This document shows, piece after piece, positions 7,816 to 17,099 of a stretch of DNA of 64,000 bases (positions are counted from its first letter, which is position 1; each line of letters opens with the position of its first letter). The position numbers and the translations under genes were made by a program. Origin of the DNA: Haloferax mediterranei ATCC 33500 (GTDB taxonomy: Archaea; Halobacteriota; Halobacteria; Halobacteriales; Haloferacaceae); assembly GCF_000306765.2 (NCBI RefSeq), contig NC_017941.2, positions 1,860,001 to 1,924,000 of the forward strand. Reading direction: 5' to 3'. Below the pieces are notes generated by a model. It was not told the DNA's origin and made no database searches. It was given only the letters and a program-made list of their open reading frames with translations.

Positions 7816-8852
7816 TTCTCGCTAACACTCCGTCGCTGGACGATACCGACCATGTCGGCCACGTTTTCGGTCATCACGCGGAAGGCATCAGCGGTCTCGT
7901 TCTCGTCTTCGAGGACGATGGGTTGCCCGCCGTCGCCGCCTTCGCGGACGGCCGGGTCGAGGGGGAGCGCGCCGAGGAACGGGAGTTCGTTCGAAGCGGC
8001 GAACTCGCGGCCACCGCCCGCGCCGAAGATGTCGTGGTTGTTCCCGCAGTCGGGACAGCGGAACGTGCTCATGTTCTCGACGATGCCGAGGACGTTCGTA
8101 TCGTGCTTGCCGAACATCCGAAGCCCCTTGTTGGCGTCGTCGAGGGCGACGTCCTGCGGTGTCGTGACGATAACTGCGCCGGTAAGCGGGAGCGTCTGGA
8201 GAATCGTCAGTTGTGTGTCGCCCGTCCCCGGCGGCAGGTCGAGAACGAGGTAGTCGAGCGAACCCCACTCAACGTCTTCGACGAGTTGGGTGAGCAGTTG
8301 GTGCACCATCGGACCGCGCCAGATGACCGGGTCGTCCTCGCCGACGAGGAAGGCCATCGACATGAGTTTCATCCCGTATCGTTCCGGCGGGACGATGGTC
8401 TGGTCCTGCGTCGCCTGCGGCGCTTCCTCGGCGGAGACCATCCGCGGGACGTTCGGCCCGTAGATGTCGGCGTCGAACAGGCCGACGCGCGCACCGAGTT
8501 TCGAGAGACCGGCCGCAAGGTTCACCGCGACAGTCGACTTTCCGACGCCACCTTTGCCGGAGGAGACGGCAATAATATTCTTGACGCCCGGCAGAACCTC
8601 CTCGTCGGGGTCGCGGTTGGTCGGTATCTTGGCGGTGAGGTCGGCTTCGAGTCCATCTTCTGCGAGCACTTCGCGGATTCGACGGCCGATGGCCGTCTCC
8701 GACGGGGAGTATGGTGCCCCGAGCGCGAGTGAAATACGGGCGGTGTCGCCGTCGACTTCGACGGCGTTCACCAGTCCGAGCGAGACAATATCGTCTCCGA
8801 GGTCGGGGTCCTCGACCGCTCGTAAGCGGTCGCGTACGTCGGCTTCGTCCAT
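7812..8852 (-). CDS. mrp: Mrp/ApbC/NBP35-type iron-sulfur cluster carrier ATPase
   Basis: A 346-residue cytosolic P-loop ATPase that binds and transfers Fe-S clusters. Residues 1-75 form a DUF59 (MIP18-like) domain. The deviant Walker A GKGGVGKST is at about 99-107, followed by FDADIYGPNVPRM and the dimer-interface pair CPDC in MSTFRCPDCGNNHDIFG, which coordinates the bridging cluster. The length is typical of Mrp proteins with an N-terminal DUF59. It is the first gene of a two-gene minus-strand operon. Confidence 0.93.
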   Translation of the reverse strand: MDEADVRDRLRAVEDPDLGDDIVSLGLVNAVEVDGDTARISLALGAPYSPSETAIGRRIREVLAEDGLEADLTAKIPTNRDPDEEVLPGVKNIIAVSSGKGGVGKSTVAVNLAAGLSKLGARVGLFDADIYGPNVPRMVSAEEAPQATQDQTIVPPERYGMKLMSMAFLVGEDDPVIWRGPMVHQLLTQLVEDVEWGSLDYLVLDLPPGTGDTQLTILQTLPLTGAVIVTTPQDVALDDANKGLRMFGKHDTNVLGIVENMSTFRCPDCGNNHDIFGAGGGREFAASNELPFLGALPLDPAVREGGDGGQPIVLEDENETADAFRVMTENVADMVGIVQRRSVSEK

Positions 8853-8944
8853 GTCCGTTCATCCGGTGGTGTGTCCGATAAGGGTTTTGTAAGGTCTCGT
8901 CTGCTGGTGATGACCCACTGTGACGTCTGCCAACTCAGGCGGCT

Positions 8945-9001
8945 GACTCGTTGCAACTCGTGTGACTGGCTCGTGTAACCCATACAACCGACTCGTTGCA
9001 A
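8945..9001. repeat. Short direct repeat upstream of moaA
   Basis: The 12-bp sequence gactcgttgcaa occurs at 8945-8956 and again at 8990-9001, 45 bp apart, in the 269-bp divergent spacer between mrp and moaA. It may be a regulator site pair. I see no gene in this spacer. TTTATC at 9091 is a plausible TATA box for moaA. Confidence 0.45.
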
Positions 9002-9121
9002 TCCATGCTATCGGCCTGTACGGACCTGACTTTGACGGCGGCGCATTCGTAACGAAAACCAGTTACTAGTATCCTGCAATCGACAGCGAATTTATCAACG
9101 TACATCCCGACTGTTCGGCAC

Positions 9122-10132
9122 ATGGTGCTGGTGGACGACTTCGGGAGAGAGGTAACCGGCGTTCGCATCTCCTTGACCGACCGGTGTAACTTCGACTGCG
9201 TCTACTGCCACAACGAGGGGTTGGGAGATACGCGCGGACCGATGGACGCCTCGGACGACGAGATGAGCGCGGACGACGTGGTCCGATTCCTCGATGTCGT
9301 CGAGGAATACGGCGTCAAGAAAGTGAAATTCACGGGCGGCGAGCCGATGCTCCGTGCCGACCTCGAAGAGATAATCCGGCGAACGCCCGAGTCCATGGAG
9401 ACTTCGCTTACGACTAATGGGACATTTCTCCCGGACCGTGCCGACGACCTCGTCGAGGTCGGTCTCGACCGCGTAAACGTTTCGCAGGACGCCCTCGACC
9501 CGGAGGCGTTCGCCGAGATTACGAAGTCCGGTGCGTACGACAAGGTGATGGAAGGCGTCAAAGCGGCCGTCGACGCCGGTCTAACGCCCGTCAAGCTCAA
9601 TATGGTTGTATTCACCAAAACCGCGGGCTACGTCGAAGATATGGTCGAGTACGTCGCAGAGAACGAAGGCCTCCAACTCCAACTCATCCAGTACATGCCG
9701 GAACTCACGGGTCGCCCTGAGTGGAACATCGATATCGAGCGCGTCCACAAGTGGTTAACAGACCTCGCGGACGAGGTCGAAGTCCGGGACATGCACAACC
9801 GCCGTCGCTACTACGTCGGAAACGGTTCCGCGAGCGACGCGAGTGGTGCCCCGTCGGACGCGTCCGGCGGTGGCATGGTCGAAATCGTCGACCCCGTCGA
9901 GAACGCCGAATTCTGTGCGAACTGTCATCGCGTGCGTGTGACACACCAAGGATACCTCAAGGGCTGTCTCAACCGGAACGACGACCTGCGACCGATGGGC
10001 GAGATGACTCGCACGGATATTCAGCACGCGTTCGAAGAAGTCGTCGCCAACCGTGTCCCCTACTACGGCGAGTACCTCGTCCGCGACGGCGACGGCGGAT
10101 GGACGCTCAACGAAGAGTACATCGGCGTGTGA
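9122..10132 (+). CDS. moaA: GTP 3',8-cyclase (MoaA)
   Basis: A 336-residue radical-SAM enzyme of molybdenum-cofactor synthesis. It converts GTP to the 3',8-cyclo intermediate with MoaC. The radical-SAM cluster CNFDCVYC is at residues 22-29. The second cluster ligands are C265 and C268 (CANC) and C282. FTGGEPMLR is the SAM-binding GGE motif. Residues 234-251 are a Ser/Ala/Gly-rich insertion. The C-terminal GG found in many bacterial MoaA proteins is absent; the protein ends NEEYIGV. Confidence 0.94.
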   Translation: MVLVDDFGREVTGVRISLTDRCNFDCVYCHNEGLGDTRGPMDASDDEMSADDVVRFLDVVEEYGVKKVKFTGGEPMLRADLEEIIRRTPESMETSLTTNGTFLPDRADDLVEVGLDRVNVSQDALDPEAFAEITKSGAYDKVMEGVKAAVDAGLTPVKLNMVVFTKTAGYVEDMVEYVAENEGLQLQLIQYMPELTGRPEWNIDIERVHKWLTDLADEVEVRDMHNRRRYYVGNGSASDASGAPSDASGGGMVEIVDPVENAEFCANCHRVRVTHQGYLKGCLNRNDDLRPMGEMTRTDIQHAFEEVVANRVPYYGEYLVRDGDGGWTLNEEYIGV

Positions 10133-10356
10133 ACGGTCCACTGACGTTCACTGCTGGTATTCCCCAACAGCACTGAGTAAACTTGTAGGATATTTTTTGA
10201 AGTTTCGTTCAATTTATATGTGCTCTCTCCTGACCGTAGGATGTTGATTGTACGTTCAGTCAATTGGGTTTCGACGTGGACAACAGACCGATCTCACGTC
10301 TCTACACCCAACCTGGACACAGTAATCACCCACTCCCCACCACTGCTTCACACTCC

Positions 10357-11982
10357 ATGAAATCCTCACGTGCACTTGCGGTCTTACTGGTCGTCTTGGT
10401 TGCAGTACCAAGCCCAGCGATGGCCGGAATCGTCGGTGAACCGAACCTTCAGGCGTACGCGCCGAGCAACAAACTCGTCCCCGGACAAGAGACAGCACTG
10501 AACGTTGTTGTCACGAACTACGGCGGCGACACCGAATATCGGCGGTTCTCCTCGACTGAGAGTGCCGCAACGCTGAGTAACCAACGGCGCTCGCAACTCG
10601 AAACGCAGGTTCGGTCCGCCCGTAACGTCCGTCTCACACTCAAATCCAAGGGTGCGCCCGTCGACGTGAACACGGCGACGCTCCCGATTGGTGACCTCCC
10701 GCACGCGACTCAGCGGGATGCGAAGTTCTCTGTTTCCGTCCACGAAAACGCGACTCCGGGAACCTACGAAATGAAACTCGTCGCTCGATACGAACACGAC
10801 GAGTCCGTCCGCGACAACGGTGACGTCAAAAACGAGGAAGATAAGAAAGTCAAGATTCCCGTGACCGTCGTCATCGAGCAGGCTCCGCGGTTTGAAGTCG
10901 TCTCTGTCGAGACCAACGCACAGGTCGGCGGAACCGGAACGACGACCGTCACGATGCGCAACGTCGGCACCCAGACGGCCTTCGACTCCTCGGTTGCGCT
11001 GAGTTCCGAGAACACCGATGTTACGTTCGGGAAGGCAGCCTCTGCGAGCCGGTACGCCGGTCAGTGGAGCGTCAACGAGACGCGCCGTCTCGAATACGAG
11101 ACCACTGTTGCGCCGTCAGCGGCGGCCCAGTCGTACTCGCTTTCTGCCCTCGTCAACTACGAGGACGAAGACGGTGTGCCCACGAAGTCGAAAAAGCTCA
11201 CCACCGGCGTAAGGCCGCTGGCAGAACAGTCGTTCGTGCTTGATGCGGAAGACAGCACACTCCGCGTCGGTCGAGAGTCGACCATCCAAGGCACCATCAC
11301 TAACGACGGGCCACAGACCGCCCATGATGCCGTACTCGTCGTCTCCTCGAAGTCCCCTAACACGAACATCAAGGAGACGGAGTATGCACTCGGAACGCTC
11401 GAAATCGGCGACTCGTCTGACTTCTCGTTCTCCGTCGAGATGACTGACTCCGCCGACGCCGGCCAGCGGCAACTCAGCTACGTTGTCGAGTACCGCAACA
11501 CCAACGGCGACACCCAGCAGTCGAAGTCGCTCCTGATGAACGCCGAGGTGAAGCACAAACAGAACCTGTTCGACGTGACGCCGAAAAGCAGGTCTCTCGA
11601 AGCGGGTGGCTCGAAGGTCGTCACGCTCGTCGTGACCAACAACGGCGACGAGACGTACCGTAACATCGACGCGGAGGCGAGCGCTGACAGTCCGCTTTCG
11701 CTCGCCGACGAAACCGCCTTCATCGACGAACTCGCTCCCGGTGAATCGACCGAGATTCCCGTCGAACTGAGCGCGAGCTCTTCGGCGAACCTGAAGACCT
11801 ACTCGTTCGACATCGACTTCCAGTACGAGAACGAGGACGGCGAGCAGAAACTCTCCGAGCAGTATCCCGTCCCCGTCGAGGTGACCGACTCGTCGGGTGG
11901 TGGCGGTCTCTCGATGTCCCTCGTTGGCGGCATCCTCATCGTCGGGCTCGGTATCGTCGGCTTCCTCTGGTACCGCCGCTAA
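10357..11982 (+). CDS. Secreted COG1361-like (S-layer/CARDB-type) membrane-anchored protein
   Basis: From the ATG at 10357 the protein has 541 residues. A Sec signal peptide (MKSSRALAVLLVVLVAVPSP...AMAG) is followed by four or more beta-sandwich repeats, each with a pattern like GQETALNVVVTNYGG or GGSKVVTLVVTNNGDE. A C-terminal anchor ends GIVGFLWYRR, so the bulk is extracellular. These COG1361 (CARDB-like) proteins often sit next to MMPL/RND transporters, as here with 21 bp between genes, and probably work with them. The upstream in-frame codons are ignored because only this start gives the signal peptide. Confidence 0.85.
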   Translation: MKSSRALAVLLVVLVAVPSPAMAGIVGEPNLQAYAPSNKLVPGQETALNVVVTNYGGDTEYRRFSSTESAATLSNQRRSQLETQVRSARNVRLTLKSKGAPVDVNTATLPIGDLPHATQRDAKFSVSVHENATPGTYEMKLVARYEHDESVRDNGDVKNEEDKKVKIPVTVVIEQAPRFEVVSVETNAQVGGTGTTTVTMRNVGTQTAFDSSVALSSENTDVTFGKAASASRYAGQWSVNETRRLEYETTVAPSAAAQSYSLSALVNYEDEDGVPTKSKKLTTGVRPLAEQSFVLDAEDSTLRVGRESTIQGTITNDGPQTAHDAVLVVSSKSPNTNIKETEYALGTLEIGDSSDFSFSVEMTDSADAGQRQLSYVVEYRNTNGDTQQSKSLLMNAEVKHKQNLFDVTPKSRSLEAGGSKVVTLVVTNNGDETYRNIDAEASADSPLSLADETAFIDELAPGESTEIPVELSASSSANLKTYSFDIDFQYENEDGEQKLSEQYPVPVEVTDSSGGGGLSMSLVGGILIVGLGIVGFLWYRR

Positions 11983-12003
11983 CCGCCCCACTTTCCCCTC
12001 ACA

Positions 12004-14469
12004 ATGATTGACTACGAAGTGTACGTCGACCGCCTTGGCGAGTACATCGTCACGAACCCCGGCAGAGTCGTCGCGCTGTTCTTCGTGCTGACACTCGTCT
12101 TCGGTGCCGGTCTCGGGAATATCTCGACCGACGCCGGAACCTCGCAGTTCACCGAGGACTCGCCTGCACAGGAAGCGCTCGATGACGTTAACCGTGAGTT
12201 CAACCCGACGTTCGAGACGAGTTCCGGGAGTACACAACTCATCCAACGGGACGAGAACGTGCTGTCGAAACCGGCGATGCTCGACATGTTGCGGCTCCAA
12301 GAGCGCGTCTTGGACCGTCCCGGCCTTCGCACCACCTCCGCGTCGAGTGTCGCATCGACGGTCGCTCAGACGCTCGACCCGTCGGCGGAGACGCTCGACG
12401 AGCAGATTGACGCGCTCGAATCGGCGTCGCCGAGCGAAGTCCGCGCCGCGGCCAAGCGGGCAACTGCGAACCCGCAGGTTGCGTCGTTGTTGAGCGACGA
12501 TTTCAACCGTGAATCCGTCAGCGCCTCTTCGACTATCGGCGTCGTCAGCCACGAGGTTCCCGGACTCTCGTCGACCGCCGGGACTTCGGGAACGAGTCCG
12601 ATGACCGGTATCCAAGAAGAGATACAGACGATGACCTCCGTCGCCGACAGCGACATTCGCGTGTTCGGCAGCGGTATCATCTCCAGTGAGTTGGGGAACG
12701 TCATTTCCGACTCGCTGTTGCTCGTCGTCCCCGCGGCGGTGCTCCTCATCTTCGGGTTCCTCGTCATCGCGTACCGCGACCCTATCGACCTGCTACTCGG
12801 GGTTATCTCGCTTCTCTTGGCGGTTATCTGGACGTTCGGGTTTATGGGTCTCGCAGATATCGCGTTCAGCCAGATGCTCATCGCGGTTCCGCCGCTTCTC
12901 TTGGCGGTCGGTATCGACTTCGGGCTTCACGCAGTGAACCGCTACCGCGAAGAGCGCGTGAAGGATATCTCCCCCGTTCCGTCGATGCGGACGACCGTCA
13001 AACAACTCTCCATCGCGTTCTTCATCGTCACCGGGACGACGGTCCTCGGGTTCCTCGCGAACGTCACGAGCGACCTCGCACCCATCCGCGACTTCGGTCT
13101 CGTCGCGGCGGTCGGTATCCTGTTTACCTTCCTCATCTTCGGGGTGTTCCTCCCGGCGGCGAAGCTCTATGCGGACCAACTTCGCGAGCAGTATGACGTC
13201 CCCAAATTCGGGTCGACGCCGCTGGGCAACGAAGGCGGGCTACTCGCCCGGGTGCTTTCTGTCGGTGTCGTCATCGGCCGCAAGGCACCTCGTGCGTTCC
13301 TCGTCGGTATCCTGCTGACGACCGTCGTCGCGGGTGCATACGGGACCGGCGTCGATACGACGTTCTCACAGGAAGACTTCCTCCCGCCGGAGGAACAGCC
13401 CGCATATCTGCAAGACCTCCCTGAGCCGTTCAAACCCGGCGTCTACACCGTTACGAAGGACCTGAACTACCTCGAAGACAACTTCGAAACGACGCAAGGC
13501 GACAGCGTGACGATTTACGCCGAAGGGAAACTGAGACGGGACTCCGCGCTGGAAGAGCTATACCGCGCCGGTACGAGTCCGCCCGACTCGTTCGTCACCG
13601 AGGACCGCCGTGCTGAATCGAAGAGTATCATCACGGTCATCCAGAGCTACGCGGCTCAGGACCCCGAATTTGCGGCACTCGTCGCCCGGAACGACGCCGA
13701 CGGCAACGGCGTCCCCGACGACAACCTCGAAACGATATACGACGAACTGCTCGCCTCGCCCGTCTCCGGGCAGGCGTCGTCGTACATCACCGAGGATTAC
13801 CGCAAGACTCGCGTTGTCTACACGGTCGAGGCCGACGCCTCGCAGGACGACATCGTCGCCGACGGGAAACACGTCGCAGAAGAGCTTCGCATGAAAGGCA
13901 CTGCGACCGGAAGCACGGTCGTGTTCAAGGACATCTCTGATACTATCTTCATGTCCGCTATCGAGAGCCTCACGGTCGCGCTCTTGGCGACAGCACTGTT
14001 CTTGATTCTCATCTATCAGCTCCTCGAAGGACAGTGGACGCTCGGCGTGGTCAACCTCGTTCCCATCGTCGTCTCGCTCGCACTTCTCGCGGGGTCGATG
14101 CGGTATCTCGGTATTCCGCTGAACGCGTTGACGGCGACCATCCTCTCGATTGCAATCGGGTTGGGTATCGACTACTCCGCCCACGTCGTCCACCGGTTCG
14201 CCGACGAGTACAACGACTCCAACCTCAACGAGGCGCTGCACATGACCGTCAGCGGGACTGGCGGCGCACTGACCGGGAGTATGCTGACGACGACGACCGG
14301 TCTCGGCGTCCTCGCAATCGCAATCACCCCCGTCCTCGGACAGTTCGGCGTCGTGACCGCACTGAGTATCTTCTACTCGTATCTCACCGCGCTCGTCGTG
14401 ACGCCGCCGACCCTCGTGGTCTGGGAACAGCTGACGCAGCAGACCGAATCGACTCCGACAGCACCCTGA
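12004..14469 (+). CDS. MMPL/RND-family membrane transporter
   Basis: An 821-residue protein with two homologous halves. Each half has one N-terminal transmembrane helix, a large outside loop and a bundle of five helices, about 12 in all (for example SLLLVVPAAVLLIFGFLVIA and ALLATALFLILIYQLL). Motifs such as GIDFGLHAVNRYREE and GLGIDYSAHVVHRFADE are the paired central helices of RND/MMPL proteins. The substrate is unknown; lipids, drugs or envelope components are usual for the family. It probably acts with the upstream COG1361 protein. Confidence 0.9.
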   Translation: MIDYEVYVDRLGEYIVTNPGRVVALFFVLTLVFGAGLGNISTDAGTSQFTEDSPAQEALDDVNREFNPTFETSSGSTQLIQRDENVLSKPAMLDMLRLQERVLDRPGLRTTSASSVASTVAQTLDPSAETLDEQIDALESASPSEVRAAAKRATANPQVASLLSDDFNRESVSASSTIGVVSHEVPGLSSTAGTSGTSPMTGIQEEIQTMTSVADSDIRVFGSGIISSELGNVISDSLLLVVPAAVLLIFGFLVIAYRDPIDLLLGVISLLLAVIWTFGFMGLADIAFSQMLIAVPPLLLAVGIDFGLHAVNRYREERVKDISPVPSMRTTVKQLSIAFFIVTGTTVLGFLANVTSDLAPIRDFGLVAAVGILFTFLIFGVFLPAAKLYADQLREQYDVPKFGSTPLGNEGGLLARVLSVGVVIGRKAPRAFLVGILLTTVVAGAYGTGVDTTFSQEDFLPPEEQPAYLQDLPEPFKPGVYTVTKDLNYLEDNFETTQGDSVTIYAEGKLRRDSALEELYRAGTSPPDSFVTEDRRAESKSIITVIQSYAAQDPEFAALVARNDADGNGVPDDNLETIYDELLASPVSGQASSYITEDYRKTRVVYTVEADASQDDIVADGKHVAEELRMKGTATGSTVVFKDISDTIFMSAIESLTVALLATALFLILIYQLLEGQWTLGVVNLVPIVVSLALLAGSMRYLGIPLNALTATILSIAIGLGIDYSAHVVHRFADEYNDSNLNEALHMTVSGTGGALTGSMLTTTTGLGVLAIAITPVLGQFGVVTALSIFYSYLTALVVTPPTLVVWEQLTQQTESTPTAP

Positions 14470-14682
14470 TAGCCCACGACCAGAACCACTCCTGAAACAG
14501 CCCCACTATGCCAGAACCACGCGCCAAACAACCTTTTTCGACTCGGCCGCCTGCAACGCGCACGGTGGCTCCGGTCGTTTACCCCTGCCCATACGCTCGA
14601 ATCGTCCGCAGAACAGCCCCACGGTGAATCACACGCCAACCGAACTCCAAACCCCACACGACACATTACAAACGGAACTCAC

Positions 14683-15117
14683 ATGACCAAGAACCACCCG
14701 AACCAAACTATGTCCAAACGCGCAATGGTTCGTCCATTGATTGCCGCAGTGCTCGGTATCCCCATTATGGGGTTTGGCCACCTCTTCCTGCGGCGCTGGC
14801 GACGTGCCTTGCTCTGGATGGCGCTTGCTGTCTCTGTTGGCCTGTTGTTTGTCCCTGAGAGTGCGCGCGAATTGCTAATCACCGGTGGGTCGGTACCACC
14901 TCTCATGGATGTCCTGCCTCTTCTCGTGGTGAATCTCGTAAGCGTGGTCGACGCATTCTTGCTCGGGATGAAGCAGGTCGCCGAATCGACCCGCGCTGAA
15001 ATGCTCGATGAGGACATAGAAACGGTCTCTTGCCCGCAGTGCGGGCGCGAAGTCGACCCGGGCCTCGGCTTCTGTCACTGGTGTACCACCCGCCTCGACG
15101 AACCGATAGACGACTGA
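14683..15117 (+). CDS. Small membrane protein with C-terminal zinc ribbon
   Basis: A 144-residue protein with two or three hydrophobic segments (PLIAAVLGIPIMGFGHLFL, RALLWMALAVSVGLLFV, a weaker one near VLPLLVVNLVSVVDAFLL). A cytoplasmic zinc ribbon follows: CPQCGREVDPGLGFCHWC, two CxxC knuckles. Haloarchaea have many such zinc-ribbon membrane proteins of unknown role. A second ATG at 14710 (MSKRAMVRPL) is possible. It lies between the transporter and its probable regulator. Confidence 0.75.
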   Translation: MTKNHPNQTMSKRAMVRPLIAAVLGIPIMGFGHLFLRRWRRALLWMALAVSVGLLFVPESARELLITGGSVPPLMDVLPLLVVNLVSVVDAFLLGMKQVAESTRAEMLDEDIETVSCPQCGREVDPGLGFCHWCTTRLDEPIDD

Positions 15118-15134
15118 ATTACTACGGACACAAT

Positions 15135-15824
15135 ATGGACGACGAACGAATCGACACCGGGCGAAGCGAGACCGAGCAGGCGATTATGGACGCCACGCTC
15201 AGAGCACTCGCAGAACACGGTTACGCGGACCTTTCGATAAAGAACATCGGCACGGAGTTCGAAAAAAGCACCTCACTCCTGTACTATCACTACGAGAACA
15301 AAGACGAACTGCTCTTGGCGTTTCTCGACTACATCATCGACCTGTTCGTCGCGAGCATCGACCCCGATGCGGACGACCCCGACGCGGAGCTTCGAGAGTT
15401 CGTTGAGTACGTTCTTCCCCCGGAAGACGGGCCAGATACGTGCGATACGATTCCTCCCGCAGTGCCGTTTCACGAGGATGCAGAACCGTTCCAACGAGTC
15501 ATCTTCGAGCTTCGCACGCAGACTATCCACGACGAGGCGTACCGCGAGAAGTTCGGACGCATGGAGTCACACATGGTCGAGACCGTCACAGCGCTTATCA
15601 GGAGAGAGATGGATGCCGGGAACTACCGCGAGATGAATGCGGAAATCATGGCCGAGAACTTGATGGCGTTTCTCTTTCGGAGTCTCGACGTTCGAATCAC
15701 AGGAACGAGACCCGAGTCGGCACACATGATGCGTGAATCAGTGTACTTCCTTCTCGACAACGTGATGCCGAAAGGAAGCCACCCAGAAGACGCGGCGAGA
15801 GAGCAACGCGACTTCGACGCCTGA
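15135..15824 (+). CDS. TetR-family transcriptional regulator
   Basis: A 229-residue protein. The N-terminal helix-turn-helix is clear: AIMDATLRALAEHGYADLSIKNIGTEFEKSTSLLYYHYENKDELLLAFLDYI. The rest is a helical ligand-binding domain. The ATG at 15135 is preferred because upstream codons overlap the previous gene in another frame. It is 17 bp after the zinc-ribbon gene, so it most likely controls this locus in response to a transporter substrate, by analogy with TetR-RND pairs. The ligand is unknown. Confidence 0.9.
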   Translation: MDDERIDTGRSETEQAIMDATLRALAEHGYADLSIKNIGTEFEKSTSLLYYHYENKDELLLAFLDYIIDLFVASIDPDADDPDAELREFVEYVLPPEDGPDTCDTIPPAVPFHEDAEPFQRVIFELRTQTIHDEAYREKFGRMESHMVETVTALIRREMDAGNYREMNAEIMAENLMAFLFRSLDVRITGTRPESAHMMRESVYFLLDNVMPKGSHPEDAAREQRDFDA

Positions 15825-15860
15825 CACCCGGTTTCTGTCCGCTGCTTTCCTTCTCCGACA

Positions 15861-15928
15861 CTCGTTCGCTCGTCCTGCTCGCTCGTTCTTGCTCGCTCAT
15901 TCCCGCTCGCTCATTCTTGTTTGCTTAC
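15861..15928. repeat. Imperfect 14-bp tandem repeats
   Basis: Four to five units of the type tcattcttgctcgc (tcgttcttgctcgc, tcattcccgctcgc, tcattcttgtttgc) fill the spacer between two convergent genes. This pyrimidine-rich, strand-asymmetric run could be a simple-sequence expansion or part of a 3' end region. Confidence 0.6.
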
Positions 15929-15936
15929 TCTCGCCC

Positions 15937-16284
15937 TTACTCTGGCCGTTCGACGAAGTCGACGATAGCCTGTGCTCCCTGAAACCCGTCTGCAAGTCGG
16001 TCGACGAGTGCTCCATCTTCGAACAGCAGTAGCGTCGGAACGCTCCGAATCGTGTACTGCTCGGCGACGGCCATGTCCGTCTGCGGGTTAATCATCGCAA
16101 CGACCACGTCGGTCGCCTTTGCGACGTTCCCGAGGACAGGCTCGATGCTCTGACACAGCGTACACCCTTTCGTGTAAATGTCGAGGAGGACGCGGTCGTG
16201 TTCGTCGACGAGGGCGTCTAATTCAGCTACTGTCTCGATTCGAACGGGCTTCGTCGGTGCGCTGGCCGAGTCTGTCGAACTCAT
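15937..16284 (-). CDS. Thioredoxin-family protein with CTLC active site
   Basis: A 115-residue thioredoxin fold. LLDIYTKGCTLCQSIEPVL carries the redox pair C41 and C44, and the cis-proline is in SVPTLLLFEDGALVDRL. The dipeptide between the cysteines (TL) differs from classical GP, so the redox potential or partner may differ. It has no signal peptide, so it is cytosolic. The ATG at 16284 is chosen since the long upstream extension lies over the tRNA promoter region and lacks thioredoxin features. Confidence 0.88.
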   Translation of the reverse strand: MSSTDSASAPTKPVRIETVAELDALVDEHDRVLLDIYTKGCTLCQSIEPVLGNVAKATDVVVAMINPQTDMAVAEQYTIRSVPTLLLFEDGALVDRLADGFQGAQAIVDFVERPE

Positions 16285-16398
16285 TGGCCGGAATACGTAA
16301 CTGTAGTAGTTATGATTTTGGTGAATTGTCATACCACACCACAATTCGGTCGTAACAGGCGGTGTCCCGGCGTCACACGCGAGGTCCCTTTCGTGATG

Positions 16399-16407
16399 TT
16401 TAAGTAA
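16399..16407 (+). promoter_or_regulatory. TATA box upstream of tRNA-Ser(GCU) and the S13 operon
   Basis: TTTAAGTAA lies about 90 nt upstream of the tRNA gene. The tRNA ends 23 nt before the S13 ATG, so one primary transcript may include both. A small hairpin (gggga/tcccc near 16441-16455) lies between promoter and tRNA. Confidence 0.5.
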
Positions 16408-16490
16408 TGCCCCCGTCTCGTAACGCATGCAATCGCTGTAGGGGAATGTAGTCCCCGAGTCCGTATGGGCGAAAATAACACGAACGCAGT

Positions 16491-16575
16491 GTTGCGGTAG
16501 CCAAGCCTGGCCCAAGGCGCTGGGTTGCTAACTCAGTGGCGTCAAGCCCCCGGGGTTCGAATCCCCGCCGCAACG
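16491..16575 (+). tRNA. tRNA-Ser (anticodon GCU)
   Basis: The acceptor GTTGCGG pairs with CCGCAAC and is followed by discriminator G. The anticodon stem CTGGG/CTCAG has loop TTGCTAA, giving anticodon GCU for AGC and AGU codons. A long variable arm and T-arm CGGGG-TTCGAAT-CCCCG complete a class II tRNA of 85 nt. No CCA is encoded. It heads the S13-S4-S11-RpoD cluster. Confidence 0.96.
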
Positions 16576-16598
16576 CTCACAATACGACTCTCCAAGTC

Positions 16599-17099
16599 AT
16601 GAGTGCAGAAGAACCACAGGACGGCTCTCCGGAGGAGGAAGAGGACCTCCGTTACTTCATCCGAATTGGTCAGACCGACCTTGACGGGACGAAGACGGTA
16701 GAGCGCAGTCTGACGGACATGAAGGGTATCGGCAAGCGCGCAGCGCGCATCATCGCCGACGCCGCGGAAGTGGACCGAACGGCGCTGTTCGGTAAGCTTC
16801 CCGAAGACGAGATCGACTCCGTTGTCGGTGTCGTCGAGAACTTCGAGGACCACGTACCTGAGTGGATGGCAAACCGGCAGAAGGACTTCTTCTCCGGAGA
16901 GACCAACCACATCACGGGTTCGGACCTCGAAGAGAAGCGGCGGCATGACATCAACCGCATGAAGATGATCAGCTCCTACAAGGGCGTTCGACACCAGCGC
17001 GGCCAGAAGGTTCGCGGCCAGCGGACGAAGTCCACTGGACGTACCGAAGGCACCATCGGTGTCAACGTCGAGGAGATCAAAGAGGCGCAAGAAGAATGA
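16599..17099 (+). CDS. rps13: 30S ribosomal protein S13
   Basis: A 166-residue archaeal uS13 at the head of the small subunit. It has an acidic N-terminal extension (MSAEEPQDGSPEEEEDL), then YFIRIGQTDLDGTKTVERSLTDMKGIG, the helix-two-turn-helix region, and a basic tail with RHQRGQKVRGQRTKSTGR that reaches into the decoding region. The ATG at 16599 is chosen because the longer frame runs back into the tRNA gene. It overlaps rps4 by 4 bp. Confidence 0.97.
   Translation: MSAEEPQDGSPEEEEDLRYFIRIGQTDLDGTKTVERSLTDMKGIGKRAARIIADAAEVDRTALFGKLPEDEIDSVVGVVENFEDHVPEWMANRQKDFFSGETNHITGSDLEEKRRHDINRMKMISSYKGVRHQRGQKVRGQRTKSTGRTEGTIGVNVEEIKEAQEE

Noticed and set aside
11116..12615. 499-codon open frame on the minus strand
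   Set aside because: Its Arg-rich translation without any domain lies opposite the COG1361 and MMPL genes.
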